Below are positions 1 to 11,215 of a DNA stretch of 64,000 nt, in pieces. The translations under genes and the position numbers were made by a program. The notes beneath the pieces were generated by a model. The model did no database searches, was not told the origin of the DNA, and saw only the letters and a list, made by a program, of their open reading frames with translations. Source of the DNA: Synechococcus sp. LA31 (GTDB lineage: Bacteria; Cyanobacteriota; Cyanobacteriia; PCC-6307; Cyanobiaceae); contig NZ_CP075523.1 of the NCBI RefSeq assembly GCF_018502385.1, forward strand, positions 1,860,001 through 1,924,000, written 5' to 3'. The number at the start of each line of letters is the position of its first letter. Positions within the stretch are counted from its first letter, which is position 1.

Positions 1-50
1 GCGCTGCGATCGCACCGCAGAGGTCAGGGGTTCGAGTCCCCTATTCTCCA
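1..50 (+). tRNA. tRNA-Ala(CGC), 3' part only
   Basis: The 5' half lies outside the window. The anticodon stem pairs CTGCG with CGCAG around the 7-base loop ATCGCAC, which puts CGC at the anticodon with T33 before it and A37 after it. The T arm is AGGGG-TTCGAGT-CCCCT, followed by the 3' acceptor strand ATTCTCC and discriminator A. Position 70 is T, which allows the G3-U70 pair that marks alanine tRNAs, but position 3 is not visible. CCA is not encoded. The anticodon stem and loop contain a GCGATCGC (HIP1) octamer. Confidence 0.85.
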
Positions 51-81
51 TCCACCCAATGAAGGCTGAGCAACGGCAGCG

Positions 82-243
82 ATGAACTGGAGCGCAGACG
101 CCGAAGCCAAATTGAAGGAGATTCCTTTCTTCGTGCGCCCAGCCGTGCGCAAGCGCATCGAAACCCTGGCCAAGGAGGCGGGCCACCACTGCATCGAGCT
201 CGCCTTTTATGAACAAGCCAAAGCCCAATTTGGCCAGAAGTAA
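82..243 (+). CDS. PCP reductase domain small protein (PCP_red family)
   Basis: The 53-residue product starts MNWSADAEAKLKEIPFFVR and carries a run of basic residues and a later HHCIE segment. This is the short domain found at the C-terminus of light-independent protochlorophyllide reductase subunit B and as stand-alone proteins in cyanobacteria. The stand-alone form has no established function that I know of. ATG is the only sensible start, 31 bases after the tRNA. No membrane segment or signal peptide is visible. Family assignment is from the conserved W..EA...L..IPFFVR pattern; any role in chlorophyll synthesis is inference. Confidence 0.75.
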   Translation: MNWSADAEAKLKEIPFFVRPAVRKRIETLAKEAGHHCIELAFYEQAKAQFGQK

Positions 244-358
244 GGCGACACGACCCCATCTGTAACGGCTGTGGGATTCACTGGGCTGACCACGGCCCGG
301 TCTCTGCTAGAGGGCGATGCGGTAAAAGAGACTGATCAGTCCGTTCCTGATCACAGGC

Positions 359-556
359 ATGTCGCAGTCGAAACGCGAGCAAGTGGTGAGCCATCTGCGC
401 TACATCCGACAGGAACTGCGCGAGATGCACCAGGGCGTGATGGACGACGGCCTGCTGCCTGAAGCCGGCGAGGTTCGCGGTGTGATGGCTCAGATGGAAG
501 CCCTGCTGGAGCTGCTGGAAGGCAAAGGCTCCCGCAAGAAAGACGCCGACAGCTGA
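359..556 (+). CDS. Conserved hypothetical small protein
   Basis: The 65-residue, strongly charged, probably all-helical protein starts MSQSKREQVVSHLRYIRQEL and ends in a Lys/Asp-rich tail. There is no signal peptide, membrane segment or cysteine. It reads like a small cytoplasmic protein conserved among picocyanobacteria, but I do not recognise a named family. It lies 7 bases upstream of the DUF565 gene on the same strand, so the two may be co-transcribed. The overlapping frames on either strand look like shadows because they are rich in Arg, Ala and Pro. Confidence 0.6.
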   Translation: MSQSKREQVVSHLRYIRQELREMHQGVMDDGLLPEAGEVRGVMAQMEALLELLEGKGSRKKDADS

Positions 557-563
557 GCCCTGA

Positions 564-911
564 TTGAACAGCTCCCGCCCACTGCAGCGCACCCGCCTTC
601 AGCAGAGCCTGGGCGGTGCCTGGCCGCGGCTTGAGCAATGGTCCACCAACCCCTGGCGCCGACTGTCACTCCTGCTGATCGTGCTTTTGAGCACGTTTTT
701 CATCGGCAATGCTGTGAGCACGATCATCGGGGCACGGGCTTTTCTTGATCCGCCCGCCGCTCTGATCTGCGTGGCGATGATCGAGCTGGCGGTCCGAGCG
801 CGCCGCCCCTTGCTGCGCCGAAGCGGCGACCGCCTGGGGTTGCAACTGCTCGACATGAGCCGTATCGGCTTCTGCTACGGACTGCTACTCGAGGGTTTCA
901 AGCTGCTCTGA
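564..911 (+). CDS. DUF565 / Ycf20-like membrane protein
   Basis: The 115-residue protein has hydrophobic segments near residues 34-56 (LSLLLIVLLSTFFIGNAVS), 63-78 and at the C-terminus. The pattern FIGNAVSTIIGARAFLDPP with a following aliphatic helix matches the Ycf20/DUF565 family of cyanobacteria and plastids. Algal and plant relatives have been linked to non-photochemical quenching, but the biochemical role is not settled. The start is a TTG directly after the upstream gene; no better ATG exists in frame. It is convergent with pyrB, 15 bases away. Confidence 0.75.
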   Translation: MNSSRPLQRTRLQQSLGGAWPRLEQWSTNPWRRLSLLLIVLLSTFFIGNAVSTIIGARAFLDPPAALICVAMIELAVRARRPLLRRSGDRLGLQLLDMSRIGFCYGLLLEGFKLL

Positions 912-926
912 ACGGCCCACAGCCGA

Positions 927-1949
927 TCAACTGGCTGCCATCAGATACAGCAATGCCATCCGAACCGCGATGCCGTTAGTGACCTGCTGCTCCACCAAGG
1001 AGCGCTGAGGATCGTCAAGCAGGGCGCCGCTCATCTCCACGCCACGGTTCACCGGACCTGGGTGAAGCACTGGCACATCGGGAGAGCAGCCGCTGAGGCG
1101 TGCATGGGTGAGGCCATAGGCGCGGTGGTAGCTCTCCAGGCTGGTGAGCAGATGCTGGTTCATGCGCTCCTGCTGCAGCCGCAGGGTCATCACTGCATCA
1201 GCACCAGCCAAGGCTTGATCCAGATCGCGCTCCACCCGGATCGAGCCACGCTGAACCACTGGATCCACGGCCTGCCCTGGGGGTGGAGCATCAGCGAACT
1301 GCGCGAACGTCTCCGGCAGGAGCGTGGCGGGCCCACACAAAACCACCTCGGCTCCGCAGGCGGTGAGGGCCCAGAGGTTGGAGCGTGCCACACGAGAATG
1401 GAGGATGTCGCCCACGATCACGATGCGGCGCCCGCGCAACGCCTCCGGGGTGGGGGCATCCGGGCTGAAATGGCGCGCCAGGGTGAACAGATCGAGAAGG
1501 CCCTGGCTGGGATGGCTGTGCAGGCCATCGCCACCATTGAGCACTGCAACCCGCTCGCCACTGGCATCGAGATCACGCGCTAGAGCTGCAGGCACGCCCG
1601 TGCAGCGATGCCGCACCACCAGCAGATCCGCACCCATGGCCACGTAGGTGCGCACCGTGTCGAGCAAGCTTTCGCCCTTGCTTAACGAACTGGAGGACGG
1701 TGAGAAGCTCTGCACGTCAGCCGAGAGACGCTTGGCAGCGAGCTCAAAGCTGCTGCGCGTGCGGGTGCTGGGCTCAAAGAACAAGGTGGTCACAAGCCGG
1801 CCCTGCAAGGCCGGTAGCTTGCGCGCACCGGACGTCGGCATCACGCGGAAGCGCTGAGCCAGCTCGAGCACCGTGGCGAAATCATCGAGCGAGAAGGCCG
1901 ACAGATCCAGCACATGGCGATGGGTCCAGTCGCTCAAGGTGGTCTGCAA
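927..1949 (-). CDS. pyrB: Aspartate carbamoyltransferase catalytic subunit
   Basis: The enzyme joins carbamoyl phosphate and aspartate to form carbamoyl aspartate, the committed step of pyrimidine synthesis in the cytoplasm. The 340-residue product has the carbamoyl-phosphate loop [13 protein letters not shown] (STRTR at 61-65), the SLSKGES loop with its active-site Lys near residue 91, the [12 protein letters not shown] motif, and the late [10 protein letters not shown] signature. Length is slightly above the usual 310. The start is a TTG giving [12 protein letters not shown]; no ATG precedes the conserved region. No pyrI regulatory subunit is adjacent. pyrE of the same pathway lies far away at 61.9 kb. 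Confidence 0.95.
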   Translation of the reverse strand: MQTTLSDWTHRHVLDLSAFSLDDFATVLELAQRFRVMPTSGARKLPALQGRLVTTLFFEPSTRTRSSFELAAKRLSADVQSFSPSSSSLSKGESLLDTVRTYVAMGADLLVVRHRCTGVPAALARDLDASGERVAVLNGGDGLHSHPSQGLLDLFTLARHFSPDAPTPEALRGRRIVIVGDILHSRVARSNLWALTACGAEVVLCGPATLLPETFAQFADAPPPGQAVDPVVQRGSIRVERDLDQALAGADAVMTLRLQQERMNQHLLTSLESYHRAYGLTHARLSGCSPDVPVLHPGPVNRGVEMSGALLDDPQRSLVEQQVTNGIAVRMALLYLMAAS

Positions 1950-1963
1950 GCGTCGACTTCAGG

Positions 1964-2623
1964 CTAAGAGTCCATCGGCAGCGGGGCCACGAAAAGGGCA
2001 TCCGCCAGAGCAGGCAATCGATCACCTCTGGCTCGCTTACTCACGCTGCGACTGGCCCGCAAGTACCAGCGCCAGGGAAGCTCCTGCCCCTGACTGATGC
2101 CAATACGGGTGGTTTGCACCAATTCCTTAGGCCCCAATGCCTGGAGCTGCGGCGGCCGAGGCGCGAGCCACAGCCCGTTGGCTGGATCCACGGGCTGCGC
2201 GTCGTAGCCGCAATCAAGAGCAAAACGGCGCGCCAATAAGGCGGGCCCCGCCGCCACCCGCTCAGATTCCCCTGCCATGGCTACCGCCCGCAGCAACACG
2301 CCATTGGCCCAATCCGGCTTGTATGTCACCACATTCACGCAGTGGTGGATGCCGTAGCTCACATAGACATAAAAACGCCCTGGCTCACCAAAGAGCGTTT
2401 CGTTGCTGGGGGTGCGGCGGCGGTAGCCGTGGCAGGCGGGGTCGTCTTGGGAATACGCCTCCGTTTCCACAATCGCGCCCCACAGGAGGTCGCCATCGGG
2501 TTGGCGTTTCACCAGAAGGCAGCCGATGAGGTCGGGAGCAACCTGTTCGGCGGGGCGGGCGAAGAAGGATTGGGGAAGAGATTGATCGCGATGAGTTGGC
2601 ACAACTACACCACGCAGCAACAT
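1964..2623 (-). CDS. mpg: DNA-3-methyladenine glycosylase (AAG/MPG type)
   Basis: This base-excision-repair enzyme removes alkylated purines such as 3-methyladenine from DNA. The protein carries [19 protein letters not shown], the catalytic IVETEAY block, [19 protein letters not shown], and [14 protein letters not shown], all typical of the AAG fold. The C-terminal [14 protein letters not shown] is the usual end of the family. The ATG at 2623 (MLLRGVVV) gives 219 residues; an ATG 30 bases upstream is also open. Its end lies 14 bases from pyrB, so the two may share a transcript. Confidence 0.9.
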   Translation of the reverse strand: MLLRGVVVPTHRDQSLPQSFFARPAEQVAPDLIGCLLVKRQPDGDLLWGAIVETEAYSQDDPACHGYRRRTPSNETLFGEPGRFYVYVSYGIHHCVNVVTYKPDWANGVLLRAVAMAGESERVAAGPALLARRFALDCGYDAQPVDPANGLWLAPRPPQLQALGPKELVQTTRIGISQGQELPWRWYLRASRSVSKRARGDRLPALADALFVAPLPMDS

Positions 2624-2765
2624 GGAAGAAAGATGAATGACTTGACTTCCCAAAAATCATCAAGCACAAGAGCCCTCAAAACCGCGAAGCAGATCGTCAC
2701 GAATCATTTCAGAACCCTGCGAACCAAGCCGTCGCGAGGAGCATGAAATTATTCGACTTTTGACA

Positions 2766-3218
2766 ATGGGGCGTATCAAGTGGCTGTGGCAGTATGCCAA
2801 CACAGAAGGGGATAGCCCAATAGGCAAAGGCAAGCTGTTCACCAACAGCAAACCGAATGACGAAGGCTTCTACCGCGTGAAGGCCATCAAAGGGAAAGTT
2901 GATGGCGTCAAAATTGACGAACTGCTACCCGCCGGCACAGGCATTCCAGGGAATGTAGATCCGATCACCGGAACGCCCTACCTCGGAGACAACAGGCTGC
3001 GGCCAAAAAGCTTTAACGACAGTGAGGCACAGCTCACAGGTGGAGGGATCATCTTCTCGCTGAAAGACGCAAACTATTCCAATCTATTCTTTGGCAACTA
3101 TCCGCCCCAACCAAGCTATTACGAATTCCACACTGCGCCCCCCTATCCCGACGGGCTGGTACCACCTAATACGCAATCCTTCATCAACTTCAACGCCTGG
3201 ATCAGCGAAGTAGGCTGA
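2766..3218 (+). CDS. Orphan PEP-CTERM-like secreted-protein domain, no signal peptide
   Basis: The 150-residue product starts MGRIKWLWQYANTEGD. It contains the order of motifs seen in many cyanobacterial PEP-CTERM-type exported proteins: a W-x-Y opening, GFYRVKAIKGKVDGVKI, LLPAGTGIPGN, a DNRL block, LTGGGIIFSLKDA and a FFGNY/YYEF block. Unlike those proteins it has no signal peptide and no C-terminal sorting motif. An alternative TTG start lies 6 bases upstream; the frame is open further up to 2646 without another usual start codon. Base composition is visibly lower in GC than its neighbours, suggesting transfer or a decayed gene. Function unknown. Confidence 0.55.
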   Translation: MGRIKWLWQYANTEGDSPIGKGKLFTNSKPNDEGFYRVKAIKGKVDGVKIDELLPAGTGIPGNVDPITGTPYLGDNRLRPKSFNDSEAQLTGGGIIFSLKDANYSNLFFGNYPPQPSYYEFHTAPPYPDGLVPPNTQSFINFNAWISEVG

Positions 3219-3238
3219 AGGCCATCGCCCAGCCAAGC

Positions 3239-3376
3239 ATGCACTCCAGCGGCTTCACACTCGCCACCGTGCTGATCGGAGGCAGCGGCCTGTTCGTTCT
3301 GGCCACACTCTTTTTCGGCACCAAAGGCGGCTACTACGACACCGACGACTACGACGGCAACGGGACGGCCCACTGA
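3239..3376 (+). CDS. Small conserved membrane protein
   Basis: The 45-residue protein starts MHSSGFTLATVLIGGSGLF and has a single hydrophobic helix at residues 7-26. This is followed by a Gly/Tyr/Asp-rich tail (GGYYDTDDYDGNGTAH). The tail pattern is familiar from short picocyanobacterial membrane proteins of unknown role; this is recollection and not a search result. It sits 20 bases after the orphan PEP-CTERM-like gene and 17 bases before the chaA-like gene, so it may belong to the antiporter transcript. Confidence 0.55.
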   Translation: MHSSGFTLATVLIGGSGLFVLATLFFGTKGGYYDTDDYDGNGTAH

Positions 3377-3393
3377 AGACGCTCAGGTTCAAC

Positions 3394-4524
3394 GTGGGCA
3401 CGTCCATCGTTAGCTTGATTCTGGGCGCTGCTGTTCTGGCAGGGCTGAAAGCCACAACCGTGCTGGCTTGGCTGCTCGTCCAGCCACCGCCACTAGTCTT
3501 GCTGGGACTGGTCTTACTCAGTGGCGTCGTGCTCTTAATGGCAACCCGGGTTGCCCATCACGCCGATGAGCTGGCCTTGCGGCTGGGTGAGCCCTACGGC
3601 ACTTTGATCCTCACGGGCTCGGCGATCGTGGTGGAGCTGGCGCTAATTGCCAGCACCATGACCACTGGCGAACAGAATCCAACGCTGGCGCGGGATTCCA
3701 TGTTCGCCGTTCTGATGATCGCCCTGACTGGAGTGAAAGGCATCAGCATCTTTCTGGCCTCCCAGGAACAAGAGCGACAGCTGGACGAACCGGTTGATGA
3801 CAGCAATTTGGCCAGCATGAACCTCAGTGGTTCAGCCACCTACTTAAGCCTGATCTCAGCGATCAGCGTGCTGGCACTGGTGACACCCAACTTTGCACAC
3901 CTCACCAATGAAGCCAACTTCACCACGTCTGTGAATGTCGTACTGAGCTTGGTGGCGATTGGGTTGTATGCCGTGTTTCTCAGCTATCAAACAGGCTCCT
4001 ATCGACCTCTCTTTACAGAGAGTGCAAGTCAGGCGGAGTGGCTCAGCACAAGCTTCAACATTGATGACAACAACCACAAGCGGGGAATCCTGCCCACAGC
4101 TGCACTGATGGCAGGTGGATTGCTGTTGTTAGTGCTGATCACCGAATCGATGGGTCAGCTGATCGAAACCAGCATCACCGATTTGGGACTTCCCAGCTCC
4201 ATGGGTGGTGTACTGGTGGGCCTACTCGTGCTGGCGCCGGAAGCTCTCAATGCGTTCCAGGCTGCTTCCCGTGGCGAAGTTCAGCGATCACTCAACACGC
4301 TGTATGGCTCGGTGCTCTCCACCCTGTGCCTCACCGTTCCAGCGGTGTTGCTGATCGGAGCGGTGATCCACAGCGATGTGATTCTCGGGCTCGACCCACT
4401 CGAGATGGTGCTTCTAGCCCTCACACTCTTTCTCGTCCGCCCCACCACTGGCCGCGTCAGCCGCCTCGATGGATTGGTGCTTCTGGCGATTTTTCTGTTC
4501 TGGATTGCCCTTCAGGTGGGCTGA
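3394..4524 (+). CDS. chaA: Ca2+/H+ (Na+/H+) antiporter, ChaA/CAX family
   Basis: This 376-residue polytopic inner-membrane protein of about eleven helices should exchange Ca2+ or Na+ for protons. The first alpha-repeat is GEPYGTLILTGSAIVVELALI (residues 65-85) with its key Glu81, followed by NPTLARDSMFAVLM. The second repeat is MGGVLVGLLVLAPEALNAFQ. An acidic linker (EQERQLDEPVDDS) lies between the halves. These match E. coli ChaA closely in layout. The start is GTG; there is no obvious ribosome site. The ion specificity cannot be read from sequence. Confidence 0.88.
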   Translation: MGTSIVSLILGAAVLAGLKATTVLAWLLVQPPPLVLLGLVLLSGVVLLMATRVAHHADELALRLGEPYGTLILTGSAIVVELALIASTMTTGEQNPTLARDSMFAVLMIALTGVKGISIFLASQEQERQLDEPVDDSNLASMNLSGSATYLSLISAISVLALVTPNFAHLTNEANFTTSVNVVLSLVAIGLYAVFLSYQTGSYRPLFTESASQAEWLSTSFNIDDNNHKRGILPTAALMAGGLLLLVLITESMGQLIETSITDLGLPSSMGGVLVGLLVLAPEALNAFQAASRGEVQRSLNTLYGSVLSTLCLTVPAVLLIGAVIHSDVILGLDPLEMVLLALTLFLVRPTTGRVSRLDGLVLLAIFLFWIALQVG

Positions 4525-4533
4525 AGGAAGGCC

Positions 4534-4833
4534 TTATCCCTGGCTGGGGAGCTGCTCCGATTCAGGGCAGTCGCCCGTTACTTCGATGTCGTCAGCATCT
4601 GCGCTGCGGCTGAAGAAAGCCAGGCGGGTGCTGATCGCGCCGATGGAATCGAGCCGCACACATTCCTCCCAGCTGTGCAACTCGTCATCGTCCTCAGCGT
4701 CGTAGCGGAGGGTGACCAGATCGCCCTCGAGTTCCACCACCAGCGCCTCTTCAATCCAGCGCTGCTGATCGCGCAGAAACACCCAGATCGGGCGTTGCTC
4801 GCACTGGAAGCGATAGAGCTTGCGCTGCAGCAT
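4534..4833 (-). CDS. Conserved cyanobacterial protein, DUF6679-like
   Basis: The 99-residue acidic soluble protein starts MLQRKLYRFQCEQRPIWVFL and contains RDQQRWIEEALVVELEGDLV and a Glu/Asp-rich stretch before HSWEECVRLDSIGAI. I recognise it as a conserved cyanobacterial family (probably DUF6679) with no known function. It has no signal peptide or membrane helix. It is convergent with the antiporter (9-base gap) and divergent from the creatininase-family gene, leaving about 70 bases for both promoters. Confidence 0.7.
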   Translation of the reverse strand: MLQRKLYRFQCEQRPIWVFLRDQQRWIEEALVVELEGDLVTLRYDAEDDDELHSWEECVRLDSIGAISTRLAFFSRSADADDIEVTGDCPESEQLPSQG

Positions 4834-4902
4834 GGGGTGCCCTCAGGAACCACCTGTCTCAGATCCTAGAGATACTGAGCCGAAGTGAGCTGATGTGTCG
4901 TC

Positions 4903-5679
4903 GTGGTTGCCACCAGTACTGAGGACATCCGTCTGCAACTGCGCAGCTGGCCGGAAGTGGAGGCCTACCTGGAGGGCTGCAAAGGCGTGATCGTGCCTCT
5001 GGGCTCCACGGAGCAGCACGGCCCCACCGGCGCCATCGGCACCGATGCACTCACCGCTGAAGCGGTGGCACTGGAAGTGGGCTGCCGCACAGGCGTGCTG
5101 GTGACCCCGGCTCAAGCCTTTGGCATGGCTGAACACCACCTCGGCTTCGCCGGCACGATGAGCCTTCAGCCGGCCACGCTGCTCGCCGTGATTCACGATC
5201 TGGTGCTCTCCTTGGCCCGTCACGGCTTCGAGCGCATTTACGTGATCAATGGCCACGGGGGCAACATTGCCACCACCAAGGCCGCCTTCGCCCAGGCCTA
5301 CGGCACCGCGGCCAGCCGCGGCCTCGACAATGCGGGATCCCTGCGCTGCAAGCTGGCCAATTGGTTCATGGCTCCCGAGGCAATGACGCTGGCCAAGGAG
5401 CTCTACGGGAAGAAGGAGGGTCATCACGCCACCCCGAGCGAAATTGCCATCACCCTCGCTCTAGAGCCAAGCCTGCAAAGCAAACAGCGCCCCTTGCCAG
5501 AGCCCGCTCCAGCCGGACCGATCCACAGCCCTGAGGATTTCCGCCGTCGTCACCCCGATGGACGCATGGGCTCCCACCCCTCTCTGGCCACAGCCGAGCA
5601 CGGCAACCGATTCCTGGATGTGGCCGCCACAGCCTTGGCTGCCGATCTGCAACGCTTCCTGGATGAGCCCTCCAGCTAG
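4903..5679 (+). CDS. Creatininase-family metal-dependent amidohydrolase
   Basis: The 258-residue protein belongs to the creatininase/creatinine amidohydrolase family. It shows the metal-binding set: GSTEQHGP with Glu-x-His, GTDAL with the Asp, the INGHGGN loop, and a later KKEGHHATPSE with His and Glu. True creatininase activity is not expected in a picocyanobacterium; relatives include enzymes acting on cyclic amides in cofactor pathways, so the substrate is open. The start is GTG at MVATSTEDIRLQLRSW. It lies 9 bases before gatC. Confidence 0.85.
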   Translation: MVATSTEDIRLQLRSWPEVEAYLEGCKGVIVPLGSTEQHGPTGAIGTDALTAEAVALEVGCRTGVLVTPAQAFGMAEHHLGFAGTMSLQPATLLAVIHDLVLSLARHGFERIYVINGHGGNIATTKAAFAQAYGTAASRGLDNAGSLRCKLANWFMAPEAMTLAKELYGKKEGHHATPSEIAITLALEPSLQSKQRPLPEPAPAGPIHSPEDFRRRHPDGRMGSHPSLATAEHGNRFLDVAATALAADLQRFLDEPSS

Positions 5680-5688
5680 GTTCTGCTC

Positions 5689-5982
5689 ATGAGCAACATC
5701 AGCGCTGACGACGTTCGCAAGGTGGCCAAGCTGGCCCGCCTTGACCTCCCTGAGGAGAAGATCGCCACTTACACCACCCAGCTCGAGCGGATCCTTGGCT
5801 ACGTGGATCACCTACAGGCGGTCGACACTGAGGGCGTGCCTCCCACGACCCGTGCGGTGGAAGTGGTCAACGCGACCCGCGACGACGTGGTAGTGACCAC
5901 TGACGTGCGCGAGCAATTGCTCGACGAAGCGCCTCAACGCGAGGGCGACTTCTTCCGCGTGCCGAAAATCCTGGCTGACTGA
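5689..5982 (+). CDS. gatC: Aspartyl/glutamyl-tRNA amidotransferase subunit C
   Basis: GatC is the small subunit that wraps GatA and GatB in the amidotransferase that converts Glu-tRNA(Gln) to Gln-tRNA(Gln). The 97-residue protein has the family opening [17 protein letters not shown], the [20 protein letters not shown] block and the ending [11 protein letters not shown]. Length is normal. gatA and gatB are not in the window, as is usual in cyanobacteria where the genes are dispersed. It follows the creatininase-family gene closely. Confidence 0.95.
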   Translation: MSNISADDVRKVAKLARLDLPEEKIATYTTQLERILGYVDHLQAVDTEGVPPTTRAVEVVNATRDDVVVTTDVREQLLDEAPQREGDFFRVPKILAD

Positions 5983-5986
5983 ACCA

Positions 5987-6014
5987 GGCCGACTTGCACC
6001 GGCCGGCTTGCACC
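5987..6014. repeat. Tandem 14-base duplication between gatC and crtR
   Basis: GGCCGACTTGCACC at 5987-6000 is followed directly by GGCCGGCTTGCACC at 6001-6014, differing at one base. It fills nearly the whole gap between the convergent ends of gatC and crtR. It is probably a local slippage duplication; no stem-loop with a T run is evident. Confidence 0.7.
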
Positions 6015-6016
6015 TC

Positions 6017-7042
6017 TCAGCGTCTGGGCGAAACGGCTGTGCGATGCAGCAGCGCGACAACATGGCGTCGCGCCTTGAAGCTGGGCAGCAACCCTGCGAT
6101 AGGCCGCAATTTGCTGCGGCGGCGCTTGTGGCTGCGCACTCCCAGCAGGACGTCGTAGATGAAGTTCGTGAAATCACCCTTGCTTTCAAACAAGCCAAGC
6201 CTCTGCGGTGAGCCCTTGGCATCAAGGATCGGTTTTGTGGCTTCGTAGGCCGGTTTGTATTCAAACCAGGGAATCGAAGGCCAGAGATGATGCACCAAGT
6301 GATAGTTCTGACCCATGATCAGCCAATTCATCAGCCTGCCGGGGTAGATGCGGGCGTTATGCCAGCGATTGCGGGAGAGAAACGGGCGGTGGGGTAAGTA
6401 GTCGAAGAACAAACCCAAGGTCACGCCCACCATCAGGGCCGGAGCGAACCAGCAATTGAAGATGAAGTCGATAAAGCCATATTGAATACCGGCGAACACA
6501 ATCATGAAGAAGATGCCGCGGCCTAAGCCCCACTCCAGCAGTTCATAGCGGCGCCAGAGGCGGCGCTGAAAGAAGAAATACTCGTGATAGAAGAAGCGGG
6601 GTGCAATCAGCCACAGCGGGCCAAAAGTGCTCACGATGTGATCCGGGTCGTTCTTCGGATCGTTCACATGGGCGTGGTGTTGCAGGTGCACCCGCGTAAA
6701 CACGGGGAAGCTGAACCCCAGCAACAGGGCCGCACCATGGCCCATGAAAGCGTTCCAGAAGCGATTCGGATGGGCGGCGTTATGGCAGGCGTCGTGAATC
6801 ACGGTGCCCTCAAGATGCAGGGCTAAAAAACCGGTCGCCAACAGCGGCAGCAGGGGCCACTCCCACACAAACCAACCCGCGATCGTGATCGCAGCCAGCA
6901 CGTAGCCACCCAAAAACAACCCCACCGTGGGGTTCCAGGCCGACGGTGGATCGAGGTACTCACGCGGCACCGCACTCACCGATGCCCGCAGCTCCCTGGG
7001 AGATCCATCCATCTCCAGCGACTGAACCAGAGCTTGCGTCAT
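6017..7042 (-). CDS. crtR: Beta-carotene hydroxylase (fatty-acid-desaturase superfamily)
   Basis: CrtR hydroxylates the beta-ionone rings of beta-carotene to make zeaxanthin in the membrane. The 341-residue protein has the diiron histidine boxes HDACHN (83-88), HLQHHAHV (119-126) and NYHLVHHLWPSIPW in the C-terminal third. Hydrophobic helices lie near 40-75 and 165-215. The N-terminal PREYLDPPSAWNPT is typical of cyanobacterial CrtR and not of acyl-lipid desaturases. Start is an ATG at MTQALVQSLEMDG. A basic tail rich in Arg and Lys ends the protein. Confidence 0.88.
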   Translation of the reverse strand: MTQALVQSLEMDGSPRELRASVSAVPREYLDPPSAWNPTVGLFLGGYVLAAITIAGWFVWEWPLLPLLATGFLALHLEGTVIHDACHNAAHPNRFWNAFMGHGAALLLGFSFPVFTRVHLQHHAHVNDPKNDPDHIVSTFGPLWLIAPRFFYHEYFFFQRRLWRRYELLEWGLGRGIFFMIVFAGIQYGFIDFIFNCWFAPALMVGVTLGLFFDYLPHRPFLSRNRWHNARIYPGRLMNWLIMGQNYHLVHHLWPSIPWFEYKPAYEATKPILDAKGSPQRLGLFESKGDFTNFIYDVLLGVRSHKRRRSKLRPIAGLLPSFKARRHVVALLHRTAVSPRR

Positions 7043-7101
7043 TCCCTGGCTGCACCGGCCAACAGTGAAGCCACCTTAGGAAGTTGGGGCCTTTGCCCCG
7101 A

Positions 7102-7183
7102 TGCCCACCGGGGGACTTGAACCCCCACAGCCGAAGCCACTGGAACCTAAACCCAGCGCGTCTACCAATTCCGCCAGGTGGGC
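7102..7183 (-). tRNA. tRNA-Leu(TAG)
   Basis: The minus strand folds into a class II tRNA of 82 bases: acceptor GCCCACC/GGTGGGC with discriminator A, an anticodon stem CTGGG/TCCAG around loop TTTAGGT (anticodon TAG), a long variable arm with a TGGC/CTTCGGC hairpin typical of leucine tRNAs, and a T arm GGGGG-TTCAAGT-CCCCC. CCA is not encoded. Confidence 0.95.
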
Positions 7184-7235
7184 ATGGCGCAACTGTAGGG
7201 ATACGCCAAGAATGGGGTCAATCTTCAGCAGACCC

Positions 7236-7784
7236 ATGGTTGCCAGCCTCAGCGGGACGCTTGCCCTAGCGGTGGGCCTGGCCGTGCTGCTGCTGCCATT
7301 GATGGCCAGCGAGCTGTCGCGCCCCCGCGATGCCATGTGGGGGGCGGTGGTGCTGTTGCTTGGGCTCACCCTGGTGACCAGCGCTGATCGCCTCACCGGC
7401 TCCCCGATGCTGGCGGTGCTCTGCGGCGGGCTTCTGATCGGTCGCCTGGGCCTTGAGGTGCTGCAACTGCGCTGGCGTGCCCTCACCCCCGAGGAGCAGC
7501 AGCGTCTGCTCTCGATCGAACGCTGGCAGACCAGCCTCAGCGAACTCCTGGTCACGGTCGCCAGGGGAATTGCAACGGTGAGCGCAGCCGCCGGCACCGT
7601 GCTGGCTGCCCTCAAGCGCGGCGGCGGCAAAGCCAGCAGTGGCAAGCGCTGGGTGAGAACCGAAACCACGGCTGAGCCTGTGCCTGCAAAGCCGGAAGCC
7701 ACGAGCCCAGAACCCACGCACGTGGTGCATTCCTTCGCCGAGATCGATCAGCTGCTGCAAGCCGCCGGCAGCCAGGCGGGATAA
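7236..7784 (+). CDS. Conserved membrane protein, possibly Ycf66-like
   Basis: The protein of about 182 residues has three hydrophobic helices in its first 75 residues (GTLALAVGLAVLLLPLMAS, AVVLLLGLTLVTS, AVLCGGLLIGRLGLEVLQL). A basic segment and a Pro/Glu/Thr-rich cytoplasmic tail follow. The arrangement of helices and the ending LQLRWRALTPEEQ resemble Ycf66 family proteins, but the match is weak. An ATG 24 bases upstream is also possible. It lies 24 bases before ileS and may be co-transcribed. Function unknown. Confidence 0.6.
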   Translation: MVASLSGTLALAVGLAVLLLPLMASELSRPRDAMWGAVVLLLGLTLVTSADRLTGSPMLAVLCGGLLIGRLGLEVLQLRWRALTPEEQQRLLSIERWQTSLSELLVTVARGIATVSAAAGTVLAALKRGGGKASSGKRWVRTETTAEPVPAKPEATSPEPTHVVHSFAEIDQLLQAAGSQAG

Positions 7785-7808
7785 TCGGCCCTTGCTGCCC
7801 AAGGCGCC

Positions 7809-10720
<2,912 letters not shown>

Positions 10721-10742
<22 letters not shown>

Positions 10743-11212
10743 TCATTCAGCTTGGTCTCCAGCCCCATCCAGAAGGAGGCCATTACCGCGAGACCTACAA
10801 AGCCGAGCATCAGGTGATAACTCCGCGGGGCCCGCGGGCAGCCTGCACGGCCATCCTGTTTCTGCTGCGAGCGGGCGAACGCTCCCATTGGCATCGGATC
10901 CACTCCGATGAGATCTGGCACATCCACGGAGGCGGCCCGCTGGTCGTGCATGAACTCAACCGCAGCGGCATCGCCCGGAGCACCCACCTCGGCATGGATT
11001 TGGCCCATGGCCAGCAGCCCCAGCATGTGGTGCCAGCCGGCAGTTGGTTCGCCGCAGAACCATGCCCCGGCTCAGCCTGGTGTCTGGTGAGCTGCACCGT
11101 GGCCCCAGGCTTTGACTTCGCCGACTTTGAACTGGCCCAGGCTGACCAACTGGCTGCCCACGCCCCAGCACTCAGGCAGCTCTGCGGGGCATGGGAGCGC
11201 TTCTGCGTTTGA
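10721..11212 (+). CDS. Cupin-fold protein, DUF985 family
   Basis: The 163-residue protein starts MRDSAELIIQLGLQPHPEGG, the standard DUF985 opening, followed by HYRETYKAE. It has the cupin strand set TAILFLLRAGERSHWHRIHSDEIWHIHGG with possible metal ligands His and Glu, then LGMDLAHGQQPQHVVPAGSWFAAEP. Family members are single-domain beta-barrels of unknown substrate. Its ATG lies 22 bases inside the ileS reading frame, so translation is probably coupled. Earlier in-frame starts lie deeper in ileS and are unlikely. Confidence 0.85.
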
Positions 11213-11215
11213 GCT

